NCBI GenBank assembly: GCA_030737835.1 | Contig: CM060847.1 | Span: 20,309,727 to 20,373,726 of the forward strand | Source: Acorus gramineus | Taxonomy: Eukaryota > Streptophyta > Magnoliopsida > Acorales > Acoraceae | Reading direction: 5' to 3' | Length of the DNA: 64,000 bases | Shown: positions 25,640 to 38,900 of the stretch, piece by piece | Layout of the letters: the number at the start of each line of letters is the position of its first letter | Position numbering within the stretch: the first letter of the stretch is position 1 | Notes under the pieces: generated by a model | Databases searched by the model: none | What the model was told of the DNA's origin: nothing | The model's input: the letters and a program-made list of their open reading frames with translations, nothing else | Made by a program: the position numbers and the translations under genes

Positions 25640-26863
25640 ATCCAAGTTTGGAAATTGATATGGAAGCTACCCTTGTTACCCAAGGTTAAAATGTTTTTAT
25701 GGAGGTTGCTCGGGACAGTTTACATACAAAAACTTTTCTTGATTCCAAAGGTGTCCATGAGGAGTTACAATGTGTATTATGTAAACAACAATTGGAAACC
25801 TCTCATAGGATCTGTTATATAGGCTCGTACAACTGCATCCTCTAACAAAAGGAGTCAGTTCCATAAAAAATAAAAAAAAAACAATTGGAAACCTCTCATC
25901 ACTTATTTAGTGAATGTGTGTACACTGAAGGTTGTTGAAGGCTAATACCAACCTCTTTACATCCTCCTCAAATGGTTTGGAGGGTACTTTCTTGGAAATA
26001 GGCCTCCAACAAAGAAATTTGGACTTACATGCCGAATGCTATAATTAGGATGGTGGTCTTCTCCTGTCTATGCTGGCAAGTATGGAAATCCAAGAATTTA
26101 TTGCTTTTTCAAAGAAATAAGGTGTCTCCATTGGTCACAGTTTATAAAGCTTTGGCAGTAGCAAAGGAATGTGCTACAAATTTAATGAAAAAAAAGATTA
26201 TCTGCCGAGAATCTCTTTGGAGATCACAGGAAATGCTCCAACTACCCCAATCCAGTCTCACAGTGGGGTGCTCTAATGAGGATCGGCTTTTTGTTATTTT
26301 GGATGGGAGTGTTAATCCAATCTCTCGCATGATAGGAGCTGCATATGTCATTGTTCGCGAGACACCTTGGCATATTCTTCCTACTGGTTGTGTGAGTAGA
26401 ATGTGGTGCTCTCCGGTTTGAATAGAGAATAGAGGCGGAAGGCATGTGGATGGGGTTTACTCATGCGAGAAAGCTGGGGATACATGACATTCATACTTGT
26501 AGTGATGCAGAGGCCATTTTATCAGTTCTGCAGGGTGATGGAATGGGACCCCCGCAGTTGCAGGATTATCTCGGTTCAAGTTTTTAAACCGGATAGAGAG
26601 CCTATCTATTTTCATAAGGTGTCTAGAGAAGCAGTTGCAGCACCAGAAAATCTTGCAAAGCAAGCTGCTAGATCTCAGGTTGGTTTGTTTACTAATGGAA
26701 TGGAGAATGATTAAATACATAGGTGGATTAACCCATACATACCCTCCTTACATAGATATATACAGGAGGTCAATCATGTTTAACTTAGTTTTGATGATGT
26801 AAATAATGTAGCTGGTGTAAGTCATGTAACCTTTCATTTTGGCAATATAATAATAATAATAAG
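25640..26863 (+). mobile_element. LINE (L1 type) 3' end: zf-RVT and RNase H remnant
   Basis: Plus-strand reading gives the zf-RVT signature IWKLPLLPKVKMFLWRLL, then EELQCVLCKQQLETSHHLF. An RNase H-like part follows (WQVWKSKNLLLFQ; RLFVILDGSVN; IGAAYVIV) and, after a frameshift near 26410, CSDAEAILSVLQGDG. The element ends in tttcattttggcaatataat(aat)n near 26863, a plant LINE tail. It carries frameshifts and a small retroposed insertion, so it is dead. It lies in unit 1 only. Confidence 0.8.
25807..25880 (+). mobile_element. Tiny poly(A)-tailed retroposed insert with 19-base target duplication
   Basis: acaattggaaacctctcat occurs at 25788-25806 and again at 25881-25899, bracketing 74 bases that end in A-rich sequence (taaaaaataaaaaaaaa). 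This is target-primed insertion of a very short RNA by LINE machinery. The inserted 58 bases before the A run are not a tRNA or snRNA I can recognise. Confidence 0.8.
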
Positions 26864-27035
26864 GGGAAAATCAATATAACCCCTTAAAAACTTATGAAAA
26901 TTAGAAAATAATCTTTGTAAAATCAATAAATACCCTTAAGTCCATATCTTTTTATCCTAGTTAATGATGATTTTAATCCCTGAGTCAATATTCCATCAGT
27001 GTAAGAAACATATTCCAGAAATATTCTGATTTGGT

Positions 27036-27985
27036 TATAGTTTTAAATATCGATCGATATATTAATTTCTGATAGCAAATCGCTAAATATAAAAAAAAAT
27101 TTAATATTTTCACGAGAAATTGAATTTCTCACAAGAAATTGGCAAGAAATTCTTGAGATATTGCCAATATATCGTGATTTTTTTCTTTCAAAAAACACTT
27201 AGCTAATAAACATATACATGATTTGAAGTAGCAAATATTAATGTTTTGTAGTCCATCTATAAATATGAAACTCATTCTATTGTTAGTATTTCATTCAAAT
27301 ATATTATACATTATAATTGTTAACAAAGTTAACAAACTTTGTAATTTCAAAAAATCTAATTTTTTTCTTATCTTGATTCCTGTTGTGAATATGGTGGTGG
27401 ATAACCACCACTTTTCTAACCCATAACCTCTCCCACTCTTCAACTCCATAACCCCCTCATTCAACTCCATAACCTCCCCCACTCTTCTATTCCATAACAC
27501 TTCCATCATTGCCCCACTATCTCCCCCTCATCTCTATAGACTTGTAACTCCCCACCTTTGAGGTTTCTCTATGCACCCTATAAATAGAGGGGTTTCTCTT
27601 GCATTCCATCAACCAACAAATAGTGAATAAGAATCTCTCTACTTCTCTTCTATACGCTTGTGTACTTTATTTATGTATACTTGTGTGTATGTATTCTACT
27701 TAGTTTATAACACTTCCTAATTTCTCTAACTTTACAAATATATCCACTCTCATTTCCATCATAAAACCTTAGTTAAATATTCATCAATAAAGAATTATGT
27801 ATTTTCTCTGTTTTTCTGTTTTTTAACATCTTCCACATTTTTTTGGTTTTTTTTTCTTTTGTTTTTTTTTCAATTTTTTGAAAACAAATTCACAGAATTG
27901 ATATATCGATCGATAATCAATTGATATATCAATTTTGGGGCATTTCGATATATCAAAATTTTTGATATTTAAAACATTGGTTTTG
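27036..27985. mobile_element. ATCGATATAT-rich element with GTTTTAAATATC ends
   Basis: Left GTTTTAAATATCGATCGAT and right end, reverse complemented, ATGTTTTAAATATCAAAAAT are inverted. Subterminal gatatatcgat words resemble single-ended copies at 11300-11470 and 34580-34750. Confidence 0.45.
27381..27712 (+). mobile_element. Possible solo LTR with core promoter
   Basis: Starts TGTTGTGAATATGG and ends AGTTTATAACA. Flanking ATTCC and CTTCC agree at 4 of 5. A TATAAATAGAGGGG box at 27579 is followed by a leader-like run. No partner LTR was found. It sits inside an inverted-repeat element. Confidence 0.4.
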
Positions 27986-28147
27986 GTTAACAGTTTAAAT
28001 ATCTGAAAAAATATTAAAATAAAAAATTAATCCTTTTTATAACTGAAATATCCTTTAAACATAGAAATACAGATAACGCCCTTATCACCTCTATACGGAG
28101 GCCTCCTACGGTTAGAATGTTCTCTCTAACGGTCTAACCCACCATTC

Positions 28148-28297
28148 ATGGCAGCAGAAGAAGACGACCCATTCATCGACTCTCTCGACCCCATCATCAG
28201 CTTTCACGATCACCGACCCCTTCTTCTCCATCACCTCCTCTTCCCGGACTTTGACACCTCGGCTTCCTCTCCGACAAGCCCGACACGAAGTTCAATT
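28148..28297 (+). pseudogene. bHLH exon 1 fragment at the tandem-duplication junction
   Basis: The sequence matches 56180-56313 of the intact bHLH gene: both share the acidic DPF-(I/M)-DS-(F/L)-DPII block, the ITDPLF-type stretch (frame-shifted here) and the run ending cccgacac(g/a)aag. It covers about residues 19-61 and lacks the bHLH domain. An open frame starts at ATG 28148 but quickly leaves the family frame and runs on into antisense TWINKLE exon 13, so it is not a working transcription factor. Its antisense strand supplies the last codons of the truncated TWINKLE copy. Confidence 0.8.
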
Positions 28298-28377
28298 TGG
28301 AAAAGACCATGTATGGGATATAATTCAGCATTCTCAATTACATTCTTCAGTGCCTCTGGCCCGAAACACATAAGCAC

Positions 28378-31300
28378 CTGTAAACGAAGGTAGCGAAGAA
28401 AACAGATCGTAAGAACTTTAGTGTCTTGATCATATATAATGCTCTACACATCCACACTAATAGCATACATGATGCAATTTGCACGTAACTGCTATCACCA
28501 ACAATGTTTTACCTGAAGCTGCAAAAACAATAGATAATCACAGTTTAAGAGCCAATCAGAAGAAAAAGGGGGAGTCATTTTGAAGTGTGCAGCGCCAACT
28601 GACATGCGCTTATCCAAAAACACTCCATATAAAAATTTCTCAAACTACACATCAATATACATTTATTTACGAGACAATAAAAACTACATTTAATTAGAAA
28701 TCCTGACATGATAACCAAGTCTCTTTCGTTTTTATATATTATCCAATACATAAAATCAAATCTACATGCTAGTAGCTTTAATTTCCTCATGCAGATAAAA
28801 TCGACCAGGTACTTCAAACTACCCAGATCGTAACATATATGGAATGATAATTCTCACAAAATTGGAAAATAAGTCTCAATAGAAAATAAGTATGATATCA
28901 ACTCCCTAGCATTGGGCGTGTATCCGATACAGATGGTTCTGGGGTTTGATGTGTTCCAAGCTTCACAAAGCACTATAAAATCACCCAACACCACTAAATA
29001 TTCACAGATTGCTCCCAAAATATATTTCCCCAGTCCCCTAGGGGAGACTATTCAAAATCATGTGTTCTCCACATATCCCTCTACAAAAATTTATTCCTCG
29101 TGAGCCAAGACACCAACCAAACTATATGGGTGATGGGGTGAATTTTGCCATCTTGCTTGTCTTTCTCCTTTCTTCTTTTGACCCACACCCACATTTGTTG
29201 AGAGCTTTCAGACATCTTTCCCCATGCGAAGCTGATTCTTTGTTTTTCCCTGTTATAATCACATTTGAGGAACAAATGCTCCACTGGCTCTCCCCATCCA
29301 ACAACTCATGAAGCACATGGGGGCACATATTGGACAGCATATATATAGGATGGTAGGTTGATCATATACCAACCGACAGTGGTGACATCCATTATCTCGG
29401 AAGACTTCAACTTCTACAGAAAAACATCTTCTGCTTTGGTCATTGGACGCAATTTAACAAGGAAAATGTTGGGTACAGCCCTGCCTGCAGTCCGCACTTG
29501 GTTTTTTAAAAAAATTGTAAACATCATCTAATGAGGTATATATTTTAGTATATGCCATTATGCCTTATGATGAATTGAATGAACCCATGTATAGAAAATG
29601 TGAAAAATTTCCAATGAGACATATACATCGCTCGTTGGATAGCTATCAAGGCATATGGACTATTCGTGAAGCTGTCCCCATGAACTGCCTGTAACAGAGC
29701 TCATTTAACAAATGAGAAATAAGCAAGTGAATAAACAATGCTCCTTACTCTCCCCATTCAATAATCCACTTATACAAGTGTGTTTGGCTCCTTAGATAAA
29801 CATCATGGACCTGACAACAGCCCAAACATATCTGTGCTCTGACTCAAATCATCTGGTAAGAGACCTTGAACTAAAAGAACCTCGGATAAAGCCAATTCCC
29901 AAGATGGGCCTAAGCCACCACCCACCAGATTGATATAATGCATTATTGTCCCACGTAACTGTTTTTTAAGTGTGAAACTAACAAATATGTATTGTGAAAT
30001 AAAAATGCCCGCATGTATCATATGGCATTATGCAATGTCTCAGGTAACACCGACCATGACTACATATCTTAGCCCACGGAATGGATGACATTCCATTTTA
30101 TCCTATAATTTTTGTCTGGTTGGCTGCTGGAGGGTTTTTCCCCATTGTTTCTCTATGTTATGGAGATTTTTCCCTCCAGATTTTCCTCTTTTTTTTTTCT
30201 TTTTTTTTCTTACGGATGTTTGGCATTAAGATTAGAAATCTATCATCAACTTTAAATTTTCAGGTGGTGTGCGCCCACCTATATTTCAAAAACAACAATA
30301 CTTTTATTCCTTTATCTACTTTCTTTCCTTGAGCTTTTATACATTAACCTTCTTATCTTTATCATTCTTCAAATGATCAGAAACTCTTGAATCATATTTG
30401 TCTATGTCATGATCCAAAACAATATGAATGGAATTCCTAAATGTAGATATTGCACTGATATAAAAATTCGCCTTCAACTCTTTCTAAAGTATAGGACTCG
30501 ATTCCCTAATTTTTTTTTCTGCAGGGACATCGTACGAGGAATTTTGCCTTTTATATATGTTTTTTAAAAGTTCTAAGGAATGTAATTGGTTCGCAGAAAA
30601 AAGGACAGAGTACCAATAGAAAATATGTTATATCATATTCATATCACAAGTTTTGGCATGGGACGAGAGTTATGCTATGACCCCATCTGGTGCTTTAAAA
30701 CATATATTCCCCAATTAGCTTCTTTGTGAATTGTCAACAAATTTCATCAATGTGTACCAGATAGCAAAGAGAGTAATCTTTTTCTTGAGGATTGTTAGGA
30801 ATCCTACCACAAAATTTGGGGCAAAATTCCAAATGTGGAAAAGGAAGAATATATTTTGTCACCAAATTCCAAAACATACCTCTACTCACCGATGACAATG
30901 TTATCCTTGTCAAAACTCACACCCTTAGCCCTCCCCAACCACCCAGTCCTTGGTGAGAACCTAACAACACTCTCCAATATATTTTCAATATAGAAGTTGG
31001 CATTTTTAAAGATCACCTTGTTCCTAGACAGCCAAACAGCGCAACACCATGCGCAAATGAGAATTTGCCAAACCTTGTCCGTAATGCTCATGTCCCTTTT
31101 TTCTCTCTAAGTTTCTACCACCCTCACGGAGTTATTCCATGTTGATGAAGGAATAATTTGTCCCCACTGCCTCCATTGATGTGTGCCACATTTGCTTTGT
31201 AAGAGGACAAAGACAGGAGATGTTTGATCATTTCATTTTCAGAGGGTGGACTTCGCCTAGAACCATTTGGCTCTATAAACCTTAGTCAAGACCATGTCTT

Positions 31301-31497
31301 GGTGTTAAGGAATAACATATTTTTGTCCTAAGGTTCATTTTCATATTTGTGTTAGTAATTGACAAGAACATTAGCAAATAATCCTTTGATGTCAGAAATA
31401 AATCATATGCAAGGTGACTTGGAATATATTGGATCATTGTAACAATACATATAATGCATTAAGCATGACAAGAGAAGGAATAAATAAAGTATCAAAC
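28378..31497. other. Copy B intron 12
   Basis: Close match to unit 1 5728-9119 with the LINE fragment at 30880-31095. 28930-29340 is a shortened version of unit 1 6520-6910. No new gene. Confidence 0.6.
30880..31095 (-). mobile_element. LINE zf-RVT/RNase H fragment in copy B intron 12
   Basis: Minus strand reads VWQILICAWCCAVWLSRNKV then IFKNANFYIENILESVVRF, the (W)xxWLxRNxVIF signature. The unit 1 counterpart at about 8570-8740 is the same but frame-broken. Confidence 0.6.
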
Positions 31498-32954
31498 CTC
31501 ATTAGCATCTTTGCACACATCATTTTCATTTTTCTTTGGCCACGTAACTCGCCAACATCTGCTTGTTCAAAAGATGGAAATGTAAATCATAGAAGAGCCC
31601 AACATGTTCACTAGAAATCCATAGATATACAAAGATGAAATTTAACCTTTCTCTACCAAGACGACGTGCAAGCTCTTCAGCTAAGACTTGACCAGGAGTA
31701 TCAGCATCTGTTGCTAGAATAATGCGAGAAGCCTAGCAGGCAATAAAGCTTCCATCATGTGCATTCAGCCTAGAGTTTTAACTGAGGCATATATTAGAAC
31801 TATACCTTTTCCAAATATTTCTTACTGCTCCATAAATACTGATAGCCTGTGTCCTAGCTTTACAAAAACAATTACAAGAATGTTAATCACAGTGAATGTT
31901 AATTATGACAAAGGCAAAGAGCAAACATGAGAATATCAATAACAAACCCAATTTAAGGTATATTTATAGAACCATGTTAATTCTTTCAGAAAAAAATTCT
32001 AAGCTCAATTTGAAAAAGAACTGTAAGATAAGAAATTACGAGGAACATAAAGAATCATTTCAAAGCAAAATAGATGGGTTACCCAAAGAAGTATAGATGT
32101 GAGAACAAAAGACATAAAACATGAGAAATTTATTTAAAAAGGAGGGAAAAAAGCCCCTCAGATTATATGAATTGAGGCTAATAAGATATAACAATAGATT
32201 ATCTAATTAATTAAGTTTTGAGTCAACATCATACAAATAAGTACCTCTTTGGTAGATAAAAAGACTTACTAGAGAAAAGTAAAGAATTATGCAGACTTAA
32301 AGATGCAATTAGATATTTTAGAAAGTCTTTGCAGCAGATAAAAACTATAGCATGAATGTCAATCTTGACCTGAAGGGGCAAGCTTTTTCATAAGCAGGTT
32401 TACATCCTGATCACAATGAAACTCACAGCTTCTGATTGCTTTTCTCGGTGCATAAAGTACTAAAATATTTCTTCCCAGACCTCTAACATTACCGTCAATT
32501 AAAAAGTAGTGAAAGAAGATCCATTCTAAGGTTCATCATAATGTAGACTTAAAAGTTTGAAATACTCAAAATTCTTGCTTCAGGTTCTAATAACTGTGAC
32601 AAGCAGGCAAAACCATTAAGAGAAAAGATCCCAAATATATAGTCTTCGGACCAGATGGTGGACTTGCGAAGTTCTTCAGGTTTGGAAAGAGATGACTTCC
32701 ACCAAATGTGAATAAATAGAAAAAGGTTGAAGGACGAGAAAAATGAACAGGAAAGTATATCCGATATCACTTCCTTCTGGTTTACGAGCACTCCAACAAA
32801 AAAATATCAGTGTTTGTTATTCATTTAGTCATTTAAGTCCACGTGTTCAAAATTGAGAGAGTAAGTTGCATCCGCATACTAGTAATATGGCCAACCTTTT
32901 CATCTCAAAGAAAATAACAATGAAATGATTAACTCGTTTATGAAATTAGTTAAT

Positions 32955-34228
32955 TTTTAAGGGTTTTTTTAGTTTTAAGTCCCTCTAAACATGCTTATTT
33001 ACGAATTGATCCCTTCTTCATATTTCATTTTAAGTCTTCAAAGTTAACCGCCTATTTGGTTTTTAGTCCTTCCACCAAACATCCGTCCATACACCGTTAG
33101 TTTGTGAAATGTGATCTTATTTTCAAGTCCCTATAAACTATGTTATTTAATGATCAGTCCCTCCCTTCTTCATATTTGATTTTAAGTCCCCAACTTCAAA
33201 CGTTTTCTTCTTATCAGTCTCTAGACAAAATATCTGTATGATTTTGTAATTATTTTGATACTTGATGCTCGTATATAAAATGTTTGATAAAATATCTAAA
33301 CCAAAACTATATTTGCATTGTTCAGTGTTCAGTAACAATTTCAGTGTTATTCAACACTGCATTCTCGTATAATCTTAGTTGTCTGATTATGATTAATTAC
33401 ATAAACAGAAGAAGAATGAATACATAAGCAAATTTTGAGGATTTTTTCATTATTGAATTTTGATTTGAATGATTTTTTCTTGGTTGAAAATTGTGAAATA
33501 TTAAATTAGATATTTGAGTGTGTTTAAAATTTTAAAATTAAAAATGTAGATGCCATTAAAAAATTTGCATGCAGTCAATGAAAAGTTTATTTTGCATGAT
33601 TCTAAACTTTTATTTATTTAGAGATTAGTGATTTTAGGGGAGAGATTAGTGATTTTAGGGGAATCTAACATATTTATATTATATATTTATTTATTTAACA
33701 TTTAAACTACTATTATTTAGTTTTTATTTATTTATTTATTTATATTTAAAATATCATTCATGAAGGATCCGAGATTTTTTCCCACTCTTATAAAATCTTG
33801 ACTACACCACTACAACTATAATTGATTTGAAGTATTAAATGATGGAAAAGTTGAAGATATGCTGAACCAGAGAATCAATATCAAAATACTTATCCATTTA
33901 GATATTTCACCAAACATTTTCAAATACCAAAATTTTTACAAAATCATATAGACATTTTGTCCAAGGACTAATAAGAAAAAAATAGTTGAAGCCGGACTCT
34001 TAAAATAAAATGTGAAGAAGGGAGAAACTGATCACTAAATAACATAGTTTATTGGGGCTTTAAAATAAAAATCACATTTTACAAACTAATGATGTATAGA
34101 CAGACGTTTGGTGGATGAACTAAAAACGAAATAGGCGGTTGAATTTGAGGACTTAAAAAGAAATATGAAGAAGAGAGGGATTGATCCCTAAATAGGCATG
34201 TTTACTGGACTTAAAACTAAAAATTTCT
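32955..34228. mobile_element. Long-TIR non-autonomous DNA transposon (about 340-base inverted repeats)
   Basis: The left arm (about 32965-33303) and right arm (about 33893-34226, reverse complement) align almost throughout. Both contain TTTTTAGTTTTAAGTCC, then ACCGCCTATTT, CCACCAAAC, TAAACTATGTTATTTA, CAGT-TCTCCCTTCTTCA and ATGATTTTGTAA. The arms flank a 590-base non-coding centre. The matching site in unit 1 (near 10895) lacks it. Long arms suggest a MULE-type element, but the target duplication is not clear because the site is T-rich. Confidence 0.75.
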
Positions 34229-35318
34229 TTTTTTAATGAAAGGTAGCACAATATATCATTAAGAAAATGAACATATGGCCCTTGTACAATGGAGAAGAGT
34301 AATCTATATAAAAAAAACACAAAACAAAGCACTCTGTAAGGGCCTCAATCCCATACAAATTATCCCAAAACCCATCCTCACCCAGGATAGTATGTGTATC
34401 CACTATCCCCAATTCCAAAGAAGATAGAGAATGCATGTACAAGTGTGCTTCCCATAATCTCTCCTATTCCGAAATAGTCATCACGGCCAAATGTCCCAAC
34501 ATACCACATGAGGTACACATATAATGAACTTGGATTGTTTACTTTGATCTCCCTTTTCTCTTTTAGCATTGAACCCGAGGTTTTAAATTGCGATCGATAT
34601 CAGATACCGATAGCGATATCCAGTTTTGCATGTAAAATGGAAAAATCGATCGTTTCGGCATACATTTAGTGATTGGCGACGACGTCATCGCTATATCGGC
34701 GATATATCGATTCGGCGGATATAAATCGCCAATAATATCGATTGCTTTTTTTTTAATAAAAAAAAGGCAACGAATTTATAGCTGTTGGACCTCAACGGCT
34801 TTAAAAGTAACAAACCACCCCTTTTCTCTTTTTTCTCTTTTTTTACATTTGAACCCTCCCTTTCCCTAACCATATAAATATCTCCCCAAAACTCCATTTT
34901 CATCACAACTAAACAAACTTCTCATCTACTACTCAATCTCTTCTACACCCTTTAGTACTCACATTTAGCAAACAAGCTTTCCCAAAAGCCCTTTAATACC
35001 CTAGAAAGTCCAAAAATACTAAAAAAATCATCTCCTCTTCTTGGTGGAGCTATTGATTGGCTACTTGGAAGACTTTGGTGGAGTTCTTGGATGCTTTGGT
35101 GGATGACATCTCCACTTTTCATTTTTCTCATATTTTTTGAGGTGTTCTTTTCTTTTTACTTGGTAGATCTTTTGTAGAAAGTAAATTAAATTATTTTAAT
35201 ATACCTAACTAGACAATCACTATATAAATTTTTTCACACCTAAAAAATCTTAAATACATACTTAAATTTCTTTTCATATAAATTTCAAAAGCTTCTAACT
35301 TCTAAGTTCTTTGTTTGA

Positions 35319-35550
35319 GGCCCCGTTTGTTTTGGCGTTTTGATAGATTCTGCGTTTAAAAAACTAAAGATTCTCAACTGCAAATCCAAACACATTTTCA
35401 CTGTTTAACTTTTCAAACCACCATCTTACTTTTTCAGGCAAACAAGTCTAGCGATTGAAAATCTAACATAAGAACGCTTTTTAAAAGTTGAGTTTAAAAC
35501 ACAAGATTTTAAGAATCTCAGCGTCTCAATCTCGCATCCAAACGACGCCC
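35319..35550. repeat. MITE-like element in copy B intron 9
   Basis: Ends GGCCCCGTTTG and, reverse complemented, GGGCGTCGTTTGGATG form short inverted repeats. It lies within a 1.2-kb insertion (about 35270-36480) absent from unit 1 near 11990. An unrecognised open frame follows at 35633-35932. Confidence 0.45.
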
Positions 35551-35632
35551 AAAACAACTACACACCAAGAAAAGGAATGGGTTGAAACAAAAGAAGTTCA
35601 ACAATTTGGTGTTCGTGCTATACAATTAAAAG

Positions 35633-35932
35633 TTGCATGAACATTTCCAAAAACTTCAACATAACCCAGCACATCAAGATTCAACTAATTTGGATTCCAT
35701 AGAAGATGATGAGTGGATTCTAGATGTCGACGGACTAGTCTTGCAAAGTGATACATGGACACGGTCTCAAGTTGAATGTGAAGCACATGATGCGCAAGTG
35801 GAAAGCAATGTTCGCAACGATCCATGCAGCAAACTCAAGGATTACGATGCTGCAGGAAAGCGGTTATTGTTGAGGAACATGGAGACGAAAAGGACAAACA
35901 AGAAGATGAATAATTCCAGCGACACAAATTGA
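35633..35932 (+). other. Unrecognised 99-codon open frame in unit 2 insertion
   Basis: The frame reads MHEHFQKLQHNPAHQDSTNL, then DSIEDDEWILDVDGLVLQSD. It is acidic in the middle, basic at the end (MKTRTNKKM-like, KRTNKKMNN), and C-terminally interrupted at TGA. The following 120 bases keep Asp/Glu/Gly-rich sense in another frame. It could be a transposase relic or nothing; I do not recognise it. Confidence 0.3.
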
Positions 35933-38900
35933 GGGCCAAGAAGGTGCTAATTCATCTAATGAAACAAGAGACCCAAGTAATGAAATTAAGGAGGAAGACA
36001 CAGATTCTGACGGCAACAGAAGTGGTGGGCTCGACAACAACGATGGTGGAACAATTACAGTTATGAAACACCACTAGGTAGAATCCAAGATCAAGATTTT
36101 GCTCATTCTACAGTGGATTATTTATTTAAATAAATCTTCTCAAATTGCTATAAGTTCTTACATTTTACTATTATCAAATATTTTTCCTGATCAAATATTC
36201 CCCTATCAGCAGGTGGCAAGATATGAATCCAGGTCCCCTCACTAAACAGAGAGTATCTCTACCATCCTACCAAAAGGAGGTTTTGTTACATTTCATTATT
36301 TGATTATCTCATATTATATATTTGTATTTCCTACCATAACTAACCAAAAACCTCATCAATAAATAAATAAAAATTTAATTTTCTCCATATTTTTTTTTGA
36401 CATTTTTTTTTCTTATTTACCTAACTTTTTCCAATTTTTCCCATTCATTCAACAAAAAAAAAAATTCAATATATTTATTAAATTTTGCTATTGGTAGAAC
36501 CATCGTCACATTTGGGCACCGCATTATATGATATTTTGGACTAACTATAAGTTATATAGTAATTTCCATATCGCTTCCCCCAAAAGCCAACTCCAAAGAG
36601 GTAAAGGCTATGTTAATTTTGTTACCTAAATCATCATAAGAATGATCATTAGAGATGTTGAACCATTACAAATTAAGTAGATACAATTCATGTTTGACAA
36701 TAGGTCTTCCCTAAATCGGGGAAAACATGAGATGGCTTATATAAGATTTAGATGTCCGGTATGTTTATTTACAGTTGGGCCAAAAGGCCTCATTCGCGAT
36801 CTAATGGTTTTCTCAAGGTTATAACAATGTTTACCAAACTCAAATTCTAAATTGCTAATCCATATAACCATTTTTTACTAACAGAACCACAGTCAATATC
36901 TCATTTTGTCCACAAGATCACCATTTAACCTAAAAAGTTTATTTTGAATGCTAAACATGAAGATTGTTGATTCAAACCTCTTCTTCGCTTGGTAGAGCTT
37001 TCTTTGAAACCGCTGAAGGTGCACCACATGGGACGCTCACACAATTACGAAAGCCAGCCTCCTCCATAGAAAGCTTGTCTATTTCTCCTTCAACCTACTC
37101 GACATAAACATAGAATAAAAATCAGATCGTAAAAAAATGAAAGCACATTAAAAAAATCAAATGCAAAGAAAATCCAGATCAATATATTACAATGATGATA
37201 TCACTTGCATCCTTTATATCGTCAACACCATAGAATATTTTTTCAGTGTCCTTTTCCTGTTGAATAAACAATTAAAGTAAGAAATGGAGTTCAGCCAGAA
37301 CCTTGGGTATTTCCCCACAGTACAAGACACCAAGAGGAAAAGGTCCAAGAACAATAGATAATGCCCATGACAATTTTTAGATCACAAGACCTGCCACATT
37401 CTTTTGGTGATGTTTCGGTATTTGCAGTTGATAAGCTTTCCATCTCGTCTATATGTAAAAGCAATGACATTCTGTAGATGGAAATCAGAACTTCAGAATT
37501 GCAACAAACCCAAATCCCAATCATTAGAATTGATGCATTTCTCCTTGCCTGCTTTACATGCTGCAGGACAGCATTTCTGCGTAGAGTCTCCCCAGATATC
37601 ATTCGCTCAGAAAAATATGTGAGGAGCTAAAAGATAAGGAACACAAGAATAAAAAGAGATATCAATAGCGCACAAGCAGAACATATGACCTACTTTTAAT
37701 TAGCTAGTTGTGAAATATCATCAGCAGAAAATGACTTGAGGCGACAAATAGAATATCCAAGTTATAGATATATTTACAAACCATATCCAAGAGCTTAGTT
37801 CTTGCACTCATCACATACTTGACCATCAGATGTTAAAATCTGCATGTCACATAACTGAGCTACACAAAAATATAATTTAAATTGTAATGTAAATACACAA
37901 AGAAACCATTGCATAAGTTACCCCAGAATTAAGAAAGGATATATAGGTAAATTTAAAAAAAGATTAAAAATGATGGAAAATTATGTTCCTGAGAAAAGTT
38001 CCAAGAATTGATTAAAAAGGAAAAAAAATAATTACATTTAAACTTGGTCAAAATTTTAGAATACAAAGGTGTTCTCATTGTTCACAAAAGAAACTTCTCC
38101 ATATATGCTGGATGTTACATGGATGCCATCAATAATCCAATTTTTTTGTGGGAATGTGTTGTCAACCAATTTTCATTACTAAAAACTGGGTAGAATGATG
38201 CCATCAGTAAGCTCAACGATGACAAGAAAATAGGCATGTCAAAGTGCAATCATAAAGAGGCATACATATGTGACATATTTGTTCCCACTATATTTCAGCT
38301 GTCCAAACTATCCAAAATCCGTTTGAATATCTGGTGGATGGTTACTTGGCACTATTTGGATTCAAATTCGAATAATATCTTAATTTTACCTAATTAGACA
38401 AGCCACACTGGATCCCGGCTGAATTATCAAATATCAGTTACTTGAACCAGCCCGGTACATTATCCAACATTACTTATCAGGTGGATGTCTTACGAAGGGT
38501 GTGACCGGCATTTAACACGATTGAAACTATCTCAGGAGCTTTGGGGAGCCAAGGAACCGCTTCAATGAGTTGGAGGACCGTCCTTGGCCCATCTTGATCA
38601 GGTGTTGATCGATGGTCATTGGGAAGAAGTTGATCGATGGTCATTGGAGGAGCCTTCCCCCATTCTCTCTAAAGGGACTCCCGCAATTATGTTTTAATCA
38701 TTCTCCATTGGTGCTTGATATTGGGTTGGTGGATCAGTGGCAGATGCACTTCAAGTTTGAATTGTGGTGGCTTCAGTGTGAGGGTTTCTTAGAGGTGGTG
38801 ACATTCTTTTGGCGTGACCCGATGGACGGTTTATTAGTGGCGAATTTTTTGTTTTAATACTAAAGATTGGCATTATACTAGCTCGAAGTATAAGTACAAA

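Larger units (their letters stand above)
31854..36977. other. Copy B intron 9 with two large insertions
   Basis: Follows unit 1 9488-12517 but is expanded by the long-TIR element (32955-34228) and a 1.2-kb insertion (about 35270-36480). Confidence 0.6.
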
